Origin: Alphaproteobacteria bacterium
GTDB taxonomy: Bacteria; Pseudomonadota; Alphaproteobacteria; MPNO01; VGEU01
Direction of reading: 5' to 3'
DNA: 39,764 bases
NCBI GenBank assembly: GCA_016869145.1
Contig: VGEU01000019.1
Coordinates: forward strand, 1-39,764
Position 1 is the first letter of the stretch. The number at the start of each line of letters is the position of its first letter. Made by a program: the position numbers and the translations under genes. The notes beneath the pieces are model-generated. The model was not told the origin of the DNA. It did no database searches and saw only the letters and a list, made by a program, of their open reading frames with translations. Shown in pieces: positions 1 through 8,366 of the stretch.

Positions 1-153
1 GGCGTCGCTGCGTTCGCCGTGTCCGGCGCCGCACAGGCTCTCGCTCTCCAGCTCCATCAGCCGGGTCGCGGCGAAGCCGATCATCTCGCGCAGCAACGTC
101 GCGTCGGAACCCTTCTCCAGCAGCGCGCGAAGCGCCATCTTGTCTTCGGTCAT
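1..153 (-). CDS. IS256-family transposase, N-terminal fragment
   Basis: These are the first 51 codons of a transposase cut by the window edge. The peptide opens MTEDKMALRALLEK and continues through GFAATRLMELE to GAGHGERSDA. This matches the conserved N-terminus of IS256/Mutator-type transposases (an MALxxLLEK opening, an LMELE helix, then G-A-x-H-x-ER before the catalytic region). The DDE residues would lie beyond the left edge. The start is supported by a GGAG ribosome site about 9 bases upstream. Whether the full copy is intact cannot be judged. Confidence 0.85.
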   Translation of the reverse strand, partial: MTEDKMALRALLEKGSDATLLREMIGFAATRLMELESESLCGAGHGERSDA

Positions 154-231
154 CGTGGTGATCTCCAGGTCAGAGTTGCGTGTTGCAACCCAACCCTACC
201 GAAGAGCACCGCGGTGACCACCGCCGTGGAT

Positions 232-281
232 AAGTAGCCCGCCGCCGCCTGACTCGGGGCGGTCTCTGCGGCGGGCTACTT
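232..281. repeat. 14-bp inverted repeat inside the IS end
   Basis: AAGTAGCCCGCCGC (232-245) is repeated as its exact reverse complement at 268-281, with a 22-base spacer. It sits between the transposase start and the presumed IS terminus. No U-run follows either arm, so it is not a classical terminator. It could block read-through transcription into the transposase gene, or be a subterminal transposase site. Confidence 0.6.
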
Positions 282-424
282 ACCCGCGGCTCCTACACCA
301 CCCGGTGGGACACGACCCGTGATTGTCCTCTCGCGTGATCGGAGGCCCTTAACCGGGACGCATCGGTGCACGGCCAGATGGGTTCTCCGGTCGAGCCAGA
401 GGACGACAACAACAGAACCTACAG

Positions 425-457
425 CAAGAAAAATGGGCGGGTTCGAGACCTGCCCTT
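425..457 (-). terminator. Rho-independent terminator of clpA
   Basis: Read on the minus strand, GGGCAGGT (457 leftward) can pair with ACCCGCCC across a five-base CTCGA loop, with one A-C mismatch. It is followed directly by ATTTTTCTT. The hairpin and T-run lie about 30 bases downstream of the clpA stop codon, the expected place for an operon terminator. Confidence 0.6.
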
Positions 458-485
458 TCGGTGATCGGTCGACGGCGCCCGCCGC

Positions 486-2819
486 CTACTCGACCAGCAC
501 GGGCTCCTTGCCGGCATCGCCCTCGACGTCGTCCTCGTCCTCGCTCTTTCGCCGCACCGTCGCCTCGGTATAGGCGAAGGTGAGCGCGTCGTCCTCGACG
601 TCGACGCGGACGAGGCCGCCCTTCTGCAGCTTGCCGAACAGGAGCTCGTTGGCGAGCGGCTTCTTGAGGTGCTCCTGTATGACGCGGGCGAGCGGGCGGG
701 CGCCGTAGAGCTTGTCGTAGCCCTTGCGCGCGAGCCACTGGCGCGCCGCCTCCGAGAGCTCGATCGTCACGTGGCGATCGCCGAGCTGCGCCTCGAGCTG
801 GATGACGAACTTGTCGACGACGCGCCCGACCGTCTCGGGCGCGAGCGCCGCGAAGGTGATGACCGCGTCGAGCCGGTTCCGGAACTCCGGCGTGAACATG
901 CGCTTGATCGCCTCCTCGTCCTCGCCGACGCGGGTCTCGCGCTCGAAGCCGATCGCGGGCTTGGCCATCTCGGCGGCGCCCGCGTTGGTGGTCATGATCA
1001 GGATCACGTTCCGGAAGTCGACCCGCTTGCCGTTGTGGTCGGTGAGCTTCCCGTGGTCCATCACCTGGAGGAGGATGTTGAAGAGGTCCGGATGCGCCTT
1101 CTCGATCTCGTCGAGCAGGAGCACGCAGTGCGGATGCTGGTCGACGGAATCGGTGAGGAGCCCGCCCTGGTCGAAGCCGACATAGCCGGGCGGCGCGCCG
1201 ATCAGCCGCGACACCGAGTGCCGCTCCATATACTCCGACATGTCGAAGCGGGTGAGCTCGATCCCGAGCGTCAGCGCGAGCTGGCGCGCGACCTCGGTCT
1301 TGCCGACGCCGGTCGGGCCGGAGAAGAGATAGCTGCCGATCGGCTTCTCCGGCTCGCGCAAGCCCGCGCGCGCGAGCTTGATCGCCGCCGATAGCGCATC
1401 GATCGCCTTGTCCTGGCCGAACACCACCGTCTTGAGATCGCGGTCGAGCGCGCGGAGCGCCTCCTGGTCGGAGCGCGACACGCTCTTGGGCGGGATGCGC
1501 GCGATCTTGGCGACGACGGCCTCGACGTCCTTCACGGTGATCAGCTTCCGCCGCTTGGTCTCGGGCAGGAGCTTCTGCGCCGCGCCGACCTCGTCGATCA
1601 CGTCGATCGCCTTGTCGGGAAGCTTGCGGTCGTTGATGTAGCGCGCGGCGAGCTCGACGGCGGTGCGGATCGCCTCGTTGGTGTAGCGCACGCGGTGGTG
1701 CTTCTCGTAATAGGGCTTGAGGCCGCGCAGGATCTTCACCGCGTCCTCGACCGAGGGCTCGTTGACGTCGATCTTCTGGAAGCGGCGGACCAGCGCGCGG
1801 TCCTTCTCGAAATAGGACCGGTACTCCTTGTAGGTGGTCGAGCCGATGCAGCGGAGCGAGCCCGACTGGAGTGCGGGCTTGAGGAGGTTCGAGGCGTCCA
1901 TCGAGCCGCCGGAGGTCGCGCCGGCGCCGATGACGGTGTGGATCTCGTCGATGAACAAGATCGCGCCGTCATAGGCCTCGAGCTCGTTGACGACCGCCTT
2001 GAGCCGCTCCTCGAAGTCGCCGCGATAGCGCGTGCCGGCGAGGAGCGCGCCCATGTCGAGGGCGAAGATCGTCGCGTTCTGGAGGACGTCCGGCACCTCG
2101 CCGGTGACGATGCGGCGCGCGAGCCCCTCGGCGAGCGCGGTCTTGCCGACGCCGGCATCGCCGACATAGAGCGGATTGTTCTTGGTCCGCCGGCACAGCA
2201 CCTGAATCGTGCGCGCGATCTCGGAATCGCGCCCGATCAGGGGATCGATCTTGCCCGCGCGCGCCTTCTTGTTGAGGTTGACGCAGTAGGTCGTGAGCGC
2301 TTCCTGGTTCCGCTTCTGCGACTTCTGCTCGGGCTGGCTGCTCTCCTCCTCGGAGCCCTGCGGCGCGCGCTGCTCGTTGCGTCCGGGCACCTTGGCGATG
2401 CCGTGCGAGATGTAGTTGACGGCGTCGAAGCGCGACATCTCCTGCTCTTGCAGGTAGTAGACGGCGTGCGATTCCCGCTCGGAGAACATGGCGACCAGCA
2501 CGTTGGCGCCGGTCACCTCCTGGCGGCCCGACGACTGGACGTGGATCGCGGCGCGCTGGACGACGCGCTGGAACGAGGCGGTCGGTTTCGGATCCTCGCG
2601 CCGGCCGTTGACCAGGCTCTTGAGCTCGGCCTCGATATAGCCCGTGACCTCGCGGCGGAGCTTCTCGATGTCGACGCCGCAGGCGCGCAGCACCGCGACC
2701 GCGTCCTGGTCCTCGGTGAGCGACAGGAGGAGGTGCTCCAGCGTCGCATATTCGTGACCGCGATCGCCGGCGAAGGCGAGGGCCCGGTGGAGCGTCTGCT
2801 CGAGGTTGCGGGAGAGCAT
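486..2819 (-). CDS. clpA: ATP-dependent Clp protease ATP-binding subunit ClpA
   Basis: This AAA+ unfoldase feeds substrates into the ClpP peptidase in the cytoplasm. The protein is 777 residues (E. coli ClpA is 758). It has a Clp N-domain (about 1-145), a charged Gln/Glu/Ser linker (150-172), a first AAA+ module with Walker A GDAGVGKT (220-227) and Walker B ILFIDEIH, and a second module with Walker A GPTGVGKT and Walker [11 protein letters not shown]. It ends in an acidic tail rich in Asp and Glu. There is no ClpB-type coiled coil between the modules. It lies six bases downstream of clpS, the usual alphaproteobacterial arrangement, so the two are almost certainly co-transcribed. A terminator-like hairpin follows. 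Confidence 0.97.
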   Translation of the reverse strand: MLSRNLEQTLHRALAFAGDRGHEYATLEHLLLSLTEDQDAVAVLRACGVDIEKLRREVTGYIEAELKSLVNGRREDPKPTASFQRVVQRAAIHVQSSGRQEVTGANVLVAMFSERESHAVYYLQEQEMSRFDAVNYISHGIAKVPGRNEQRAPQGSEEESSQPEQKSQKRNQEALTTYCVNLNKKARAGKIDPLIGRDSEIARTIQVLCRRTKNNPLYVGDAGVGKTALAEGLARRIVTGEVPDVLQNATIFALDMGALLAGTRYRGDFEERLKAVVNELEAYDGAILFIDEIHTVIGAGATSGGSMDASNLLKPALQSGSLRCIGSTTYKEYRSYFEKDRALVRRFQKIDVNEPSVEDAVKILRGLKPYYEKHHRVRYTNEAIRTAVELAARYINDRKLPDKAIDVIDEVGAAQKLLPETKRRKLITVKDVEAVVAKIARIPPKSVSRSDQEALRALDRDLKTVVFGQDKAIDALSAAIKLARAGLREPEKPIGSYLFSGPTGVGKTEVARQLALTLGIELTRFDMSEYMERHSVSRLIGAPPGYVGFDQGGLLTDSVDQHPHCVLLLDEIEKAHPDLFNILLQVMDHGKLTDHNGKRVDFRNVILIMTTNAGAAEMAKPAIGFERETRVGEDEEAIKRMFTPEFRNRLDAVITFAALAPETVGRVVDKFVIQLEAQLGDRHVTIELSEAARQWLARKGYDKLYGARPLARVIQEHLKKPLANELLFGKLQKGGLVRVDVEDDALTFAYTEATVRRKSEDEDDVEGDAGKEPVLVE

Positions 2820-2825
2820 CGCGGA

Positions 2826-3158
2826 TCAGGCCTTCTCAAGCGTGCATTGCAGGGGATGTTGGTACTGCTTGGCGAGGTCCATGACCTGGGTCACCTTGGT
2901 CTCGGCGACCTCGTAGGTGAACACGCCGCACACACCGATCCCCTTCTGGTGGACGTGCAGCATGATACGCGTCGCCTCCTCGTGGGTCTTGTTGAAGAAG
3001 CGCTCGAGCACCATCACCACGAACTCCATCGGCGTGTAGTCATCGTTGAGCATGAGAACCTTGTACATCGAAGGCTTCTTCGCCTTCGGCTTCGGCTTGA
3101 CGACGACCCCGGTGCCCGGCGTGCCGGCGGGGTTCCTCGGACGTTCCTCATTGCTCAT
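2826..3158 (-). CDS. clpS: ATP-dependent Clp protease adaptor ClpS
   Basis: This small adaptor binds N-degron substrates and delivers them to the ClpA N-domain. The protein is 110 residues. It has a basic, Pro/Lys-rich N-terminal extension (1-28), followed by the ClpS core starting [17 protein letters not shown], in which the NDD segment forms part of the N-degron pocket. The motif [15 protein letters not shown] carries the second conserved pocket face. It starts the clpS-clpA operon. The 161 bases upstream hold no further gene and presumably contain the promoter, but I could not pick a convincing -35/-10 pair. Confidence 0.96.
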   Translation of the reverse strand: MSNEERPRNPAGTPGTGVVVKPKPKAKKPSMYKVLMLNDDYTPMEFVVMVLERFFNKTHEEATRIMLHVHQKGIGVCGVFTYEVAETKVTQVMDLAKQYQHPLQCTLEKA

Positions 3159-3319
3159 GCCTGACAGTCCCTGGTCTCTTACCGACGCGACGCGGCCACC
3201 ACACGCGCGCGCCCCGTACCTATGACGTCCGGAGCGGCGCGGTTAAAGGCCTCGCGCGCGAAACCGGGCGGACTCTAGCACTCACCGCGCGACCCATGCC
3301 AGTGCCGTCGCCGCGGCAT

Positions 3320-4030
3320 TCACTGATAGCCGACGAGCCCGTTCCGCCCCACATCGAGCGTGAAGCTCGCCGCACCCGGCGCGTCGCGCTCGAAGCGATG
3401 ATACGGGCTGTCCGGGCGCTCGTTCTCGCCGCGCGGCGCACCGATTAGCCGGTCGATCGGATCAAGCTTCGCGAGGATCGGTGGAAACGCGAGCGCGTCG
3501 AAGCGCGACGACGGCCACGTCCACGCGTTGAGCCGGAAATCTCCGTCCCGGCAGGACGCGGCGAGCCACCAGTAGGCGTTCGACGCGAGCCGGAGCCCGA
3601 CCGCGGGCGGTGCGATCCCGCTTCCCTCGACCGCCGCGCGCAGCGCCGCGACCTCGGCCCCGGACAGCGCCGTCGCGCCGCGTTCCGGCCGCCACGGCGC
3701 CAGCGGATCGGTCACGACGATGCCGCCGGCGAGATCGGCGCCGCCCCGGAGCGTGGTCTCGAGCATCATCCGGCCGCCGCGCGCCACGACGTCATAGGTC
3801 CGCACCTCGACATCGTAGAGGCCGTTATAGACGAAGCGCAGGCGGTCCGGCGCGCCCGGGGCGCAGGCCCTGCGGATGTCCACCGCGCCGACATAGGCGA
3901 ACCAGCCGAGCGCGGTCGAGACCGGGTCGTCCGGGGGGCTCGCATAGCGGCACCCGGCGGCCGTCATCACCATCGCAAGCACGAGCGCGCGCACGCCCAT
4001 CGAACGGGCCCCGCGCCAACGTCGCCGCAT
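3320..4030 (-). CDS. Putative lipoprotein of unknown function
   Basis: I do not recognise a family. With the ATG at 4030, which has a strong GGAGG eight bases upstream, the protein is 236 residues. A GTG at 4045 would add five residues but lacks such a site. The N-terminus has a basic n-region, a hydrophobic stretch (ALVLAMVM) and a lipobox TAAGC with the lipidated Cys at about residue 27, so it should be an exported, membrane-anchored lipoprotein. The mature part contains two further Cys (RRACAPG and AASCRDG) that could form a disulfide, and many aromatic and Asp/Arg residues. It is divergent from the downstream carboxypeptidase gene. An envelope role is an inference from the signal only. 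Confidence 0.75.
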   Translation of the reverse strand: MRRRWRGARSMGVRALVLAMVMTAAGCRYASPPDDPVSTALGWFAYVGAVDIRRACAPGAPDRLRFVYNGLYDVEVRTYDVVARGGRMMLETTLRGGADLAGGIVVTDPLAPWRPERGATALSGAEVAALRAAVEGSGIAPPAVGLRLASNAYWWLAASCRDGDFRLNAWTWPSSRFDALAFPPILAKLDPIDRLIGAPRGENERPDSPYHRFERDAPGAASFTLDVGRNGLVGYQ

Positions 4031-4192
4031 GTGAAGCGCCTCCACCGTTAACGATAAAATAACGACCTAGAGTTCAGAATGGACAAACCGCTTCGAACGT
4101 CTTAGATTGGTCGTTGATTCAAAAAGGAATCTCGGCGTCGAGCGCCGCCCGGGTCAGGATCCGGGTCGGCCACGCAACAGGGTCCAGGTCCG

Positions 4193-5482
4193 ATGCGACA
4201 CATAGCTTGCGTAGTTGCGGCGTTCTGCCTCTACATATGGGGTGCCGTCGATGCCCGGGCCCAGACCCAGGCCGCCATCGTGGTCGACGCCGCCACCGGC
4301 CGGGTGGTCACTGAGCTCAACCCCGACGAGCTCACCTACCCGGCCTCGCTGACCAAGATGATGACCCTCTATATGGTTTTCGAGGCCCTCGAGCAGCGCC
4401 GGCTCCAGCTCGGCGAGCCGCTCCCGGTCTCGACCTACGCCGCGACGCGGGCGCCGTCGAAGCTCGGCCTCGATCCCGGCGACACGATCGTGCTCGAGGA
4501 CGCGATGCTCGGCCTCGTCACCAAGTCGGCGAACGACGCGGCGGCGGTGATCGCCGAGCGGCTCGGCGGCAGCGAGGAGAATTTCGCCGCGATGATGACG
4601 CGGCGCGCGCACCGGCTCGGCATGCGCGATACGTCGTTCCGCAACGCCTCGGGCCTGCCGCATCCCGAACAGGTGACGACCGCGCGCGACATGGCGATCC
4701 TGTCGCTCGCCGTGGTGCGCGACTTCCCGCAGCACTACCACGTGTTCTCGACCGAGAGCTTCACCTATGGCGGCCGCCACCACGGCAATCACAACCGGCT
4801 CATGGCGCGCTATTACGGCATGGACGGGATCAAGACCGGCTATGTCAACGCCTCCGGCTTCAACCTCGCGTCCTCCGCCGAGCGCAACGGCCGGCGGTTG
4901 ATCGCCGTCGTGATGGGCGGCCCGACGGCGCGCGTGCGCGACAGCTATATGGAGCAGCTCCTCGACGCTGCCTTCGACCGGCTCGCCGATCCGCGCGAGG
5001 CCCGTCTCGTCCTCGCCGCCGCCGACCCGCTGAAGCCGGCGGTGCGTCCGCTCACCACGCGTCCCGCCGACGTCGCGCCGATCGTGATCCGCGCCGCGTC
5101 CGCCGATCGTCCCGCGCCACGGATCGAGGCCGGCATCGCGCCGCTCTCGCTCGCCGCGTCCGAGCTCGCCGCGATCGACCGCGCCGTCCGCGGCAATGAC
5201 CGGAAGCCGACCGCTGCGCGCACGGCGGCCTCGGCCGGCAAGTCGTCGGCCGCATGGCGCGTGCAGCTCGCCTCGTTCCCGACCGAGGGCGCCGCGCGCC
5301 AGGCCGCCGCCAAGGCGACCCGCGCCGTGCCGGCGCTCGCCGGCGCGCGCACCACGATCGAGCGCTCGCAGGTTGCCGGGCGCACGGTGTTCAAGGCCCG
5401 GCTGTCCGGCATCGCCGAGGCGACCGCGCGGAACGCGTGCCGCACGCTCAAGTCGATGGCGGCCTGCACCGCGTCGTCGTGA
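4193..5482 (+). CDS. D-alanyl-D-alanine carboxypeptidase with C-terminal SPOR domain (penicillin-binding protein 5/6 type)
   Basis: A serine DD-peptidase that trims the terminal D-Ala from peptidoglycan stem peptides in the periplasm. The protein is 429 residues. It has a signal peptide (about 1-23, ending ARA), and then the three active-site motifs of the family: SLTK (52-55, nucleophilic Ser), SAN (112-114) and KTG (214-216). An Ala/Arg/Pro-rich linker (270-350) leads to a SPOR-like domain (about 354-428, starting AWRVQLASFP) that would bind denuded glycan strands at the septum. This combination is common in alphaproteobacteria, and a DD-carboxypeptidase near clpS is a familiar alphaproteobacterial context. 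The ribosome site before the ATG is weak. Confidence 0.93.
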   Translation: MRHIACVVAAFCLYIWGAVDARAQTQAAIVVDAATGRVVTELNPDELTYPASLTKMMTLYMVFEALEQRRLQLGEPLPVSTYAATRAPSKLGLDPGDTIVLEDAMLGLVTKSANDAAAVIAERLGGSEENFAAMMTRRAHRLGMRDTSFRNASGLPHPEQVTTARDMAILSLAVVRDFPQHYHVFSTESFTYGGRHHGNHNRLMARYYGMDGIKTGYVNASGFNLASSAERNGRRLIAVVMGGPTARVRDSYMEQLLDAAFDRLADPREARLVLAAADPLKPAVRPLTTRPADVAPIVIRAASADRPAPRIEAGIAPLSLAASELAAIDRAVRGNDRKPTAARTAASAGKSSAAWRVQLASFPTEGAARQAAAKATRAVPALAGARTTIERSQVAGRTVFKARLSGIAEATARNACRTLKSMAACTASS

Positions 5483-5634
5483 CGCCGATCGGGTTTCCGT
5501 CGCGCTGAAATTTCCCGCGCGTGTCTCGCGCCTCGTTCACGCCGGCGGCCACGGCCGAGCGGGCTGAAATCGAACCGTTGCCAGACGCCCCGATGCGCGC
5601 TTAGGTGCCGCTCCCTCCTCGCGGGACGCGGCCG

Positions 5635-6417
5635 GTGTCGGGCTTCTGGTTTCCCCTCCTCGTCAAGATGGCGGCCGCGGCGAGCGTGGTCGTCCTCGCC
5701 GCGTGGGCGGCCGAACGGAGCGGCCCGTTCTGGGGCGGGCTGATCGCGGCGCTGCCGCTCGTCACCGGACCGATCTATGTCCTTCTCGCGATCGACACCG
5801 ACGACGGTTTCGTCGCGGCGAGCGCGCTTTCGTCCTTCGCCGCGCTCGGCGCCTCGATCCTGTTCGCGACCGCCGTGGCGCGGACCGGCGAGCGCCTCGG
5901 CCTCGGCGGCGCGATCGCGGTGGGGCTCGGCGCCTGGCTCCTCTTCGCGCTCCCCGTCGCACGGTTCGACTGGACGGTCCTCTCGGCGCTCGTCCTAAAC
6001 CTCGCGGTCTTCGCGCTCGCCTTTCGCCTCACGCGTGATCTCGCCCGCCGCGCCTTGCCGCCGGCGCGCCCGGTCAGGCGTTGGTACGACCACCCGGCGC
6101 GCGCGATCATGGTCGGGCTCCTCGTCGGCGGCGTCGTCACCGCCTCGACCGCGATCGGCCCGGAAGCGACCGGCATCGCCTCGGTGTTCCCGGTCACCTT
6201 CCTCTCCGTCGTCCTGATCCTGATGCCGCGGCTCGGCGCGACGTTCACCGCGGTCACGCTCGCGAAGTCGCTCCGCGCCATGACCGGGATGGCGGGCGCG
6301 TTCCTCGCCGTCCATCTCGGCACGCTCGCATGGGGTGTCGTCGCCGGGCTTGTCGCCGGGCTTCTCGCATCGATCGGCGCCTCGCTCGCGCTCGTCGTCA
6401 TCGAGCGGCGAGGCTGA
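5635..6417 (+). CDS. Polytopic inner-membrane protein, paralog 1 of a tandem pair
   Basis: Unnamed family; about 260 residues, mostly hydrophobic, with seven or eight likely membrane segments. I chose the GTG at 5635 because the translation (SGFWFPLLVKM) then aligns residue for residue with the start of the next gene (PEFWLALLVKM). An upstream in-frame GTG at 5605 would add ten residues. A conserved ERSGPFWGGLI...LP motif (about residues 26-42) recurs in weaker form in the second half as IGPEATGIASVFPVTF, suggesting an internal duplication of two transmembrane halves. A hydrophilic linker with a conserved RWYD separates the halves. It could be a small transporter or permease, but no substrate can be inferred. 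Confidence 0.75.
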   Translation: MSGFWFPLLVKMAAAASVVVLAAWAAERSGPFWGGLIAALPLVTGPIYVLLAIDTDDGFVAASALSSFAALGASILFATAVARTGERLGLGGAIAVGLGAWLLFALPVARFDWTVLSALVLNLAVFALAFRLTRDLARRALPPARPVRRWYDHPARAIMVGLLVGGVVTASTAIGPEATGIASVFPVTFLSVVLILMPRLGATFTAVTLAKSLRAMTGMAGAFLAVHLGTLAWGVVAGLVAGLLASIGASLALVVIERRG

Positions 6418-6421
6418 GACC

Positions 6422-7210
6422 GTGCCCGAGTTCTGGCTCGCGCTCCTGGTCAAGATGACGGCGACGGCCGCCGTCGTCGTGACCGCGACCTATGCCGCCG
6501 AACGCAGCGGGCCGTTCTGGGGCGGCCTCATCACCTCGCTTCCGGTCGCGGCCGGGCCGGCCTATGTGCTCCTGTCGCTGCAAGCCGACCGCGACTTCGT
6601 AGCCGCGAGCGCGCTCGCGAGCTTCGTCACCACACCGGCCTCGATCGTGTTCGTGGTCGTCTTCGCCCGTCTCGCCGCGAGCCGCCCGCTCGCCGTCTCG
6701 CTGGTGGCCGCGATCGCGGCGTGGTTCGCCGCCGCGCTCCCGATCGCCGCCGTCGCGTGGACGCCGCTGACCGGCACGCTTCTCAACGCCGTCGTCTTCT
6801 GGGCGAGCTTCCGGGCGACGCGGCGGCTCGCGGCGAAAGAGATCGCGGCGGCCGCCGTCCGCGCGCGCTGGTACGATCTCCCGTTCCGCGCCTTTCTCGT
6901 CGGCTCGATGGTCGCCGGCGTCGTCACCGCCTCCGATGCGATCGGCCCGCTTGCGACCGGCATGGCGACCGTCTTTCCGATCACCTTCATGAGCTTCGTC
7001 GTGATCCTGATGCCGCGGCTCGGTGGCCCGTTCGCGGCCGTGACGCTCGCCAAGGCGATCCGCGCCATGGTCGGCTTCGTCGTCGCCCTTCTCGCCCTCC
7101 ACCTCGGCACCCTCGCCCTCGGCACGACCGAGGGCCTCGTCCTCGGTCTCGCCACCTCGCTCGCCTATTCGGTTGTGATGGTGCTCGCACGCCGCCTGGG
7201 CCGCGCCTGA
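6422..7210 (+). CDS. Polytopic inner-membrane protein, paralog 2 of a tandem pair
   Basis: About 262 residues, clearly homologous to the preceding gene along its whole length. Shared segments include LLVKM, AAERSGPFWGGLI, AASALxSF, RWYD, VVTAS.AIGP and ILMPRLG. The GTG start at 6422 lies four bases after the previous stop and is preceded by a GAGG ribosome site, so the two genes are almost certainly translated from one message. Longer in-frame starts would overlap the upstream gene deeply and are unlikely. The pair probably arose by tandem duplication and may form a heterodimer. Function unknown. Confidence 0.75.
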   Translation: MPEFWLALLVKMTATAAVVVTATYAAERSGPFWGGLITSLPVAAGPAYVLLSLQADRDFVAASALASFVTTPASIVFVVVFARLAASRPLAVSLVAAIAAWFAAALPIAAVAWTPLTGTLLNAVVFWASFRATRRLAAKEIAAAAVRARWYDLPFRAFLVGSMVAGVVTASDAIGPLATGMATVFPITFMSFVVILMPRLGGPFAAVTLAKAIRAMVGFVVALLALHLGTLALGTTEGLVLGLATSLAYSVVMVLARRLGRA

Positions 7211-7258
7211 TCGGCCGTCGACCGTCATTGCGCCGGCTCCGGTCCCGTCGTAGATGTG

Positions 7259-7289
7259 GTCGCAAGACCGGCATCGAGCCGGCAGCGAC
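7259..7289. repeat. Two-step hairpin in the leader of the first dctP gene
   Basis: GTCGC (7259-7263) pairs with GCGAC (7285-7289), and inside it CCGGC (7268-7272) pairs with GCCGG (7278-7282) around an ATCGA loop. The element ends 22 bases before the ATG at 7312, just upstream of the GGGAGG ribosome site. It may be an operator dyad or a leader-RNA stem. A weak promoter-like TTGCGC-17-TAGATG precedes it. Confidence 0.35.
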
Positions 7290-7311
7290 GGGAGAACGGG
7301 AGGACACGGCC

Positions 7312-8328
7312 ATGAATACGCGGCTTTTCGGCGCCATCGCGTTGGGTGCGGCCATCGCCATCGCCACACCGGTTTCGGCCCAGCAGATCGTGATGAAGAT
7401 CGGCACCGCGACCGTCGGCACGGGCGACCAGAACATGTGGATGGAGCGGTTCAAGCAGCGCGTGGAGCAACGCGCCGGCGGCCGCATGGCGGTCAACCTG
7501 TTTCCGGGCAGCCAGCTCGGCGACAACACGCGCATGATGGAAGGCACCCAGCTCGGCACGCTCGAGGCCTATGTCGCACCGACCGTCTATCTCTCGATCG
7601 CCGACCGCCGCTTCATGGTGCTCGACTCGCCCGGCATCTTCGACGACATCGAGCACGGCCAGCGCGTCGTCACCGATCCGGGCTTCCGCGACATGTTCCT
7701 CGTCCTCGGCACGGCGAAGAACGTGATCGGCATCTCGATGTGGGCGTCGGGCACCTACTGCCTCATGATGCGCTCGAAGCCCGTGCGCACGGTCGACGAC
7801 TTCAAGGGCCTCAAGATCCGCGTGCTCGCAAGCCGGGTCGAGAGCGAGACCGCGAGGCGCCTCGGCTCGACCGGCGTTCCCATGGCGCTCGGGGAGGTGA
7901 TGCAGGCGGTGCAGACTGGCGTCATCGACGGCGCCAAGGGCGCGCTCGTCGTCGCCGACGCGTTCAAGATGTGGACGCTCACCAAGTACCTCACCGAGAC
8001 CGACGAGGCGGTCCTGGTCTCGGCCGTCGCGGTACACAAGCCGTGGTTCGACAAGCTACCCGCCGATCTCCGGACCGCGGTCCTTGAGGAGGGCAAGCGC
8101 CTCGACCAGGAGATGCACGATTACTCGATCGAGCAGCGCAAGGGGTTTCGCGTCAACTGGGTGAAGAACGGCGGCGAGCTGATCCAGCTCGCGCCGGCGG
8201 AGCGGAAGAAGCTGACGGAGCGGCTCGCGACAGTCGGCGAAACCGTGATCCAGGACTTTCCCGAGGTGAAGCCCGTGTTCCAGTCGATGCTCGACTTCGC
8301 GAAAAAGCACCGGAAGCCGGCGAGCTGA
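7312..8328 (+). CDS. TRAP transporter substrate-binding protein, DctP family (copy 1)
   Basis: A periplasmic solute receptor of a tripartite ATP-independent transporter. The protein is 338 residues. The ATG at 7312 is preceded by GGGAGG and gives a clear Sec signal peptide (about 1-23, cleaved after VSAQ or nearby). The mature protein opens MKIGTATVGTGDQN and contains typical DctP features: LFPGSQLGDNTRMMEG, then the VDDFKGLKIRVL segment and the TGVIDGAKG segment of the binding cleft. DctP receptors usually bind carboxylates through a conserved Arg, probably the one in LKIRVL here. The DctQ and DctM membrane subunits are not in the window. The next gene is a close paralog. Confidence 0.92.
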   Translation: MNTRLFGAIALGAAIAIATPVSAQQIVMKIGTATVGTGDQNMWMERFKQRVEQRAGGRMAVNLFPGSQLGDNTRMMEGTQLGTLEAYVAPTVYLSIADRRFMVLDSPGIFDDIEHGQRVVTDPGFRDMFLVLGTAKNVIGISMWASGTYCLMMRSKPVRTVDDFKGLKIRVLASRVESETARRLGSTGVPMALGEVMQAVQTGVIDGAKGALVVADAFKMWTLTKYLTETDEAVLVSAVAVHKPWFDKLPADLRTAVLEEGKRLDQEMHDYSIEQRKGFRVNWVKNGGELIQLAPAERKKLTERLATVGETVIQDFPEVKPVFQSMLDFAKKHRKPAS

Positions 8329-8366
8329 GCCGGGCCCGCGCCCCGCACCATCCAGGGAGAACGCCC

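Larger units (their letters stand above)
1..317 (-). mobile_element. IS256-family insertion sequence, one end only
   Basis: The transposase start codon lies at 153 and the gene runs leftward out of the window, so only the 5' end of the element is present. Between the transposase start and clpA there are about 160 non-coding bases with a long inverted repeat (232-281), followed by a CTACACCAC...GGGACACGACC stretch (about 292-317) that resembles the outer ends of proteobacterial IS256-family elements as I remember them. The outer boundary at about 317 is inferred from that resemblance. No target-site duplication can be tested because the other end is not in the window. Confidence 0.6.

Noticed and set aside
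437-455. A tRNA-like T-arm (GCGGG-TTCGAGA-CCTGC)
   Set aside because: No matching acceptor, D or anticodon arms lie upstream, and the same bases form the clpA terminator stem followed by a T-run on the minus strand.
1695-3164. Long plus-strand open frame opposite clpA/clpS
   Set aside because: It is an antisense shadow of high-GC coding DNA. Its translation is Arg/Asp/Leu-rich with no domain, and clpA and clpS on the other strand are unambiguous.
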